From Clostridia bacterium (GTDB taxonomy: Bacteria; Bacillota; Clostridia; Oscillospirales; CAG-272), in contig JAFQOG010000008.1 in the NCBI GenBank assembly GCA_017420755.1, positions 1 through 64,000 of the forward strand: a DNA stretch of 64,000 nucleotides, given 5' to 3'. The notes below the pieces were generated by a model, which worked only from the letters and a program-made list of their open reading frames with translations, ran no database searches and was not told the origin of the DNA. Position 1 is the first letter of the stretch, and the number at the start of each line of letters is the position of its first letter. Positions 62,672 through 64,000 of this stretch are shown here, piece by piece. The position numbers were made by a program, and so were the translations under genes.

Positions 62672-64000
62672 ATCTCACCCTCCCCCTTGAATTGAGAATT
62701 GTATATTTCTCTATAAACAAGACAGCTATCGAGTAGCTCCTCGTGAGCACCAATACCAACAATCGCGCCATCGTCAAGAACGACAATTTTGTCGGCATTA
62801 GCAATAGAGGCAGTTCTTTGAGATACAATAAATACAGTCGGCTTGTAATCAAGCCCTGCAATTGAGGCGCGAAGCCTTGCATCAGTTGCATAGTCAAGAG
62901 CAGATGCACTATCGTCTAAAATCAAAATTTCAGGCCTTTTAAGTAGCGCTCTTGCAATTGTAAAGCGCTGACGCTGACCGCCCGAGAGATTTTTTCCACC
63001 CTGTTCAATAACGAAATCGAGACCTTGAGGCTTGCTTTCAAGCACATCTAGTGCTTGCGCCGTTGTTATAGCCTCAATAATTTCCTCGTCGGTTGCTCCC
63101 TCGTTGCCCCATTTCATATTTTCACGAATAGAGCCACTAAATAACACCGCTCTTTGTGGAACAACACCTATTTTGGAGCGAAGAAGCTCGGTAGGATAGC
63201 TCTTTACATTGACTCCATCTACTAAAACCTCGCCATCACAAGCATCATAAAACCTTGAAATAAGATTTATAAGAGAGGTTTTTCCCGAGCCTGTACCACC
63301 AATAATACCGACAACCTCGCCACGCTTGACGCTAAAATCGATGTCGTCAAGAGAGGTCTCAGAAGCGCCCGCATATCTAAGGTAAGCGTGTCTAAATTCA
63401 ACGGAAATATCTGTTTTTACAGGCTCCGGTATTGTGGAATTGTCCGTAATAGATGGCTCAATTTCAAAAACCGCTTGAACTCTGTTTCCACAAGCAACCG
63501 CTTTAGTAATAGTCACAATAAGATTGGCAAGCTTTATAAGCTCAACTAGAATTTGTGACATATAGTTGTATAGAGCAATAACTTGTCCTTGCGTCAAATC
63601 GCCCATATCAACCCTTATCGCACCCTGCCAAATCAAAATAGAAATCGCTATGTTGACAATGGCATAGGTAGCAGGATTCATAATTACAGAAATCTTACCG
63701 ACGAATTTTTGAGCGAAATTTAGCTCGCTTGTAGCATTTCTAAACTCTTGACGCTCATTTTCCTCGTTTGCGAATGCGCGAATAACTCTTGCACCCGTGA
63801 GGTTTTCACGAGTTATTCCGAGCACTCTGTCAAGCTTTGCTTGAACCCTTTTGTGAAGAGGGATAGTCGCGCACATAATACCAAAAACAACAAGCCCTAA
63901 AACAGGAATAGCAACTGCAAAAACAAGAGCAGAGCTAACATCTATTGTAAACGCCATTATCATAGCACCAAAAACAATAAATGGTGAGCGCATAAATAAG
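62668..64000 (-). CDS. ABC exporter half, degenerate-site subunit (5' end cut by window)
   Basis: Open to the window end: codons upstream of the ATG at 63993 remain open to 64000, and about 140 N-terminal residues of the normal membrane domain are missing. The visible part is the rest of the membrane domain and the ATPase: Walker A GGTGSGKTS, intact signature LSGGQRQR, Walker B ILDDSASALD with Asp replacing the catalytic Glu, and H-loop Gln (VSQRTAS) instead of His. Thus this half has the inactive catalytic residues. Pairs with 60899-62671. Confidence 0.9.
   Translation of the reverse strand, partial: LFMRSPFIVFGAMIMAFTIDVSSALVFAVAIPVLGLVVFGIMCATIPLHKRVQAKLDRVLGITRENLTGARVIRAFANEENERQEFRNATSELNFAQKFVGKISVIMNPATYAIVNIAISILIWQGAIRVDMGDLTQGQVIALYNYMSQILVELIKLANLIVTITKAVACGNRVQAVFEIEPSITDNSTIPEPVKTDISVEFRHAYLRYAGASETSLDDIDFSVKRGEVVGIIGGTGSGKTSLINLISRFYDACDGEVLVDGVNVKSYPTELLRSKIGVVPQRAVLFSGSIRENMKWGNEGATDEEIIEAITTAQALDVLESKPQGLDFVIEQGGKNLSGGQRQRFTIARALLKRPEILILDDSASALDYATDARLRASIAGLDYKPTVFIVSQRTASIANADKIVVLDDGAIVGIGAHEELLDSCLVYREIYNSQFKGEGEI

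Overview
The window is a compact, mostly gene-dense stretch of a low-to-moderate GC Firmicute chromosome, most likely an anaerobic spore-lineage Clostridia member from an animal gut. The evidence is canonical TTGACA/TATAAT promoters with 17-bp spacers, strong AAGGAGG-type ribosome sites, a spoVT homologue, an L27 with the Firmicute N-terminal extension beside its Prp protease, a trimeric [FeFe] hydrogenase, AdhE, a choloylglycine (bile salt / penicillin V) hydrolase and a large GH2 beta-galactosidase. No rRNA, CRISPR array, transposase or integrase gene was seen.

Layout. 1-556: hairpin-rich repeats. 557-4993: SGNH esterase, cysteine synthase, tRNA-Val, choloylglycine hydrolase, two membrane proteins. 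5244-7602: a 2.3-kb island inserted at tRNA-Arg(CCU), bounded by an exact 45-bp repeat of the tRNA 3' half. It carries only a membrane-anchored HNH protein with a structured leader and an unknown 232-aa protein. 7673-17258: RadC, a polyprenyl-type glycosyltransferase, a beta-helix lipoprotein, a CpsB/CpsC/CpsD/Wzy polysaccharide operon and a B12-radical SAM protein. 17365-22417: Mrp Fe-S carrier plus hndA-hndC-hndD hydrogenase. 22473-31607: SDR, beta-galactosidase, a sigma-like/winged-helix fusion regulator and three XRE-TPR-like regulators. 31769-36178: ECF S-component, YugP protease, rplU-prp-rpmA behind an L21-type leader, and a two-gene sufC-sufB (SMS-type) unit.

36299-43159: adhE, then metF / separate MetH activation-domain protein / metH / ABM monooxygenase. 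43194-45650: an anti-sigma and ECF sigma pair, and rarA. 45755-50759: a 40-aa ORF coupled to an M50 protease, then potA-potB-potCD with permease and binding protein fused. 50798-57471: TtcA-like enzyme, signal-less amidase, MORN-DUF6273 protein, SpoVT, a 763-aa CvpA-like membrane protein and an XRE-membrane fusion. 57649-64000: fakB-fakA, an HdeD-like protein and a heterodimeric ABC exporter, the first subunit of which runs off the window end.

The genes fit a fermentative anaerobe that disposes of electrons as H2 and ethanol, makes methionine through a B12-dependent split MetH, builds Fe-S clusters with a minimal Suf system, takes up polyamines and uses host and dietary substrates (bile conjugates, beta-galactosides). 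The least ordinary parts are the tRNA-Arg island with its attenuator-like leader, the sigma-wHTH fusion, the 40-aa ORF overlapping the M50 protease, and the hairpin arrays at the left end.
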